From a virus, in IMG/VR virus record IMGVR_UViG_3300046459_000567, positions 1 through 20,428 of that record: DNA of 20,428 nt; one strand, given 5' to 3'. Positions 20,225 through 20,428 of this stretch are shown here, piece by piece. Below the pieces are notes generated by a model. That model had not been told where the DNA came from, did no database searches, and saw only the letters and a program-made list of their open reading frames with translations. Both the position numbers and the translations under genes were made by a program. Every line of letters begins with the position of its first letter. Positions within the stretch are counted from its first letter, which is position 1.

Positions 20225-20428
20225 GTGCTGATCGTGGTCACCGGTCCGCCGGCCGCGGGCAAGTCCAGCTGGATCAAGGCGCACGCGACAGCGCGTGACA
20301 TCGTCATCGACCTGGACCTGATGGCCCTCGCGATGGCCGGCCCCGGCGCCGACCACCACAACCACACCGCCGCACTCACCGCCGTCGTGCACCGAGCGAG
20401 GTACGCGGCCATCGACGAGGCGTGCCAG
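20225..20428 (+). CDS. P-loop ATPase/kinase-like protein (5' end only)
   Basis: GTG 20225 follows AGGAGGAG and the frame stays open to the end of the window, giving 68 residues of an incomplete gene. It begins with LIVVTGPPAAGKSSWI, a Walker A P-loop in the position typical of small nucleotide or polynucleotide kinases and zeta-type kinases, then IVIDLDLMA as a following strand with two Asp. The rest is missing, so substrate and family cannot be set. Similar ATP-binding proteins are found near HNH and terminase genes in Streptomyces phages. The start is five residues before the first glycine of the P-loop strand, which is normal. Confidence 0.75.
   Translation, partial: MLIVVTGPPAAGKSSWIKAHATARDIVIDLDLMALAMAGPGADHHNHTAALTAVVHRARYAAIDEACQ

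Overview
The window is very GC-rich, its codons end mostly in G or C, and GTG starts and GTGA/ATGA stop-start overlaps are frequent. These traits, and the protein families present, point to a Streptomyces-type actinomycete host. The gene set is that of a temperate tailed phage: the end of the structural/lysis arm, the integration and immunity region, a rightward early/replication arm, and an end region with an HNH endonuclease. The integrase is contiguous with the lysis side. If attP lies just upstream of the integrase, as is usual for serine integrases, attP is intact, so this reads as a virion or excised genome rather than an integrated prophage. That step is inference.

Layout. (1) 1-2034: end of a structural gene, a probable tail-associated protein, an amidase endolysin and two small membrane proteins (holin candidates), closed by a strong terminator at 2037-2068. 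(2) 2082-3067: an accessory (moron-like) block with a leftward GntR-type DNA-binding protein and a divergent, overlapping trio of tiny Cys/His-rich proteins, bounded by terminators. (3) 3068-5956: probable attP, a large serine integrase, a convergent XRE-type repressor of lower GC, divergent promoters, and a small HTH protein in the Cro/Xis position. (4) 6023-13360: early/replication arm with unknown small proteins, a Toprim primase-like protein, a DUF3987 protein, an AT-rich palindromic origin candidate at 10605-10667, a gene broken by an in-frame TAG, SSB, a zinc-ribbon protein and a 70-residue HTH protein behind a large dyad operator. (5) 13462-18403: translationally coupled small genes leading into an SpdB-like four-TM protein, more small membrane or charged proteins and a TraB/FtsK-type DNA translocase. 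This order resembles actinomycete conjugative elements. (6) 18404-19329: GTTTCG repeats and a 16-bp hairpin, a DUF6221-type protein, a second HTH protein and stacked dyads ending in a strong terminator. (7) 19330-20428: a gap that may hold cos or a late promoter, then a small membrane protein, HNH endonuclease, a small basic ORF and the start of a P-loop kinase-like protein.

How it fits together. The repressor and the divergent promoters at 5569-5638 would set lysogeny against early transcription. The primase-like protein, DUF3987 protein and SSB form a compact replication set around the AT-rich palindromes. The SpdB/TraB-like block could move or segregate double-stranded DNA. The HNH protein at the end fits a role with the terminase expected outside the window.

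The most surprising signal is a near-perfect copy of the bacterial chromosome-partitioning site parS (13 of 14 bases) at 7963-7976. It is written in consecutive non-preferred codons inside a small gene. No tRNA, rRNA, CRISPR array or insertion sequence was seen.
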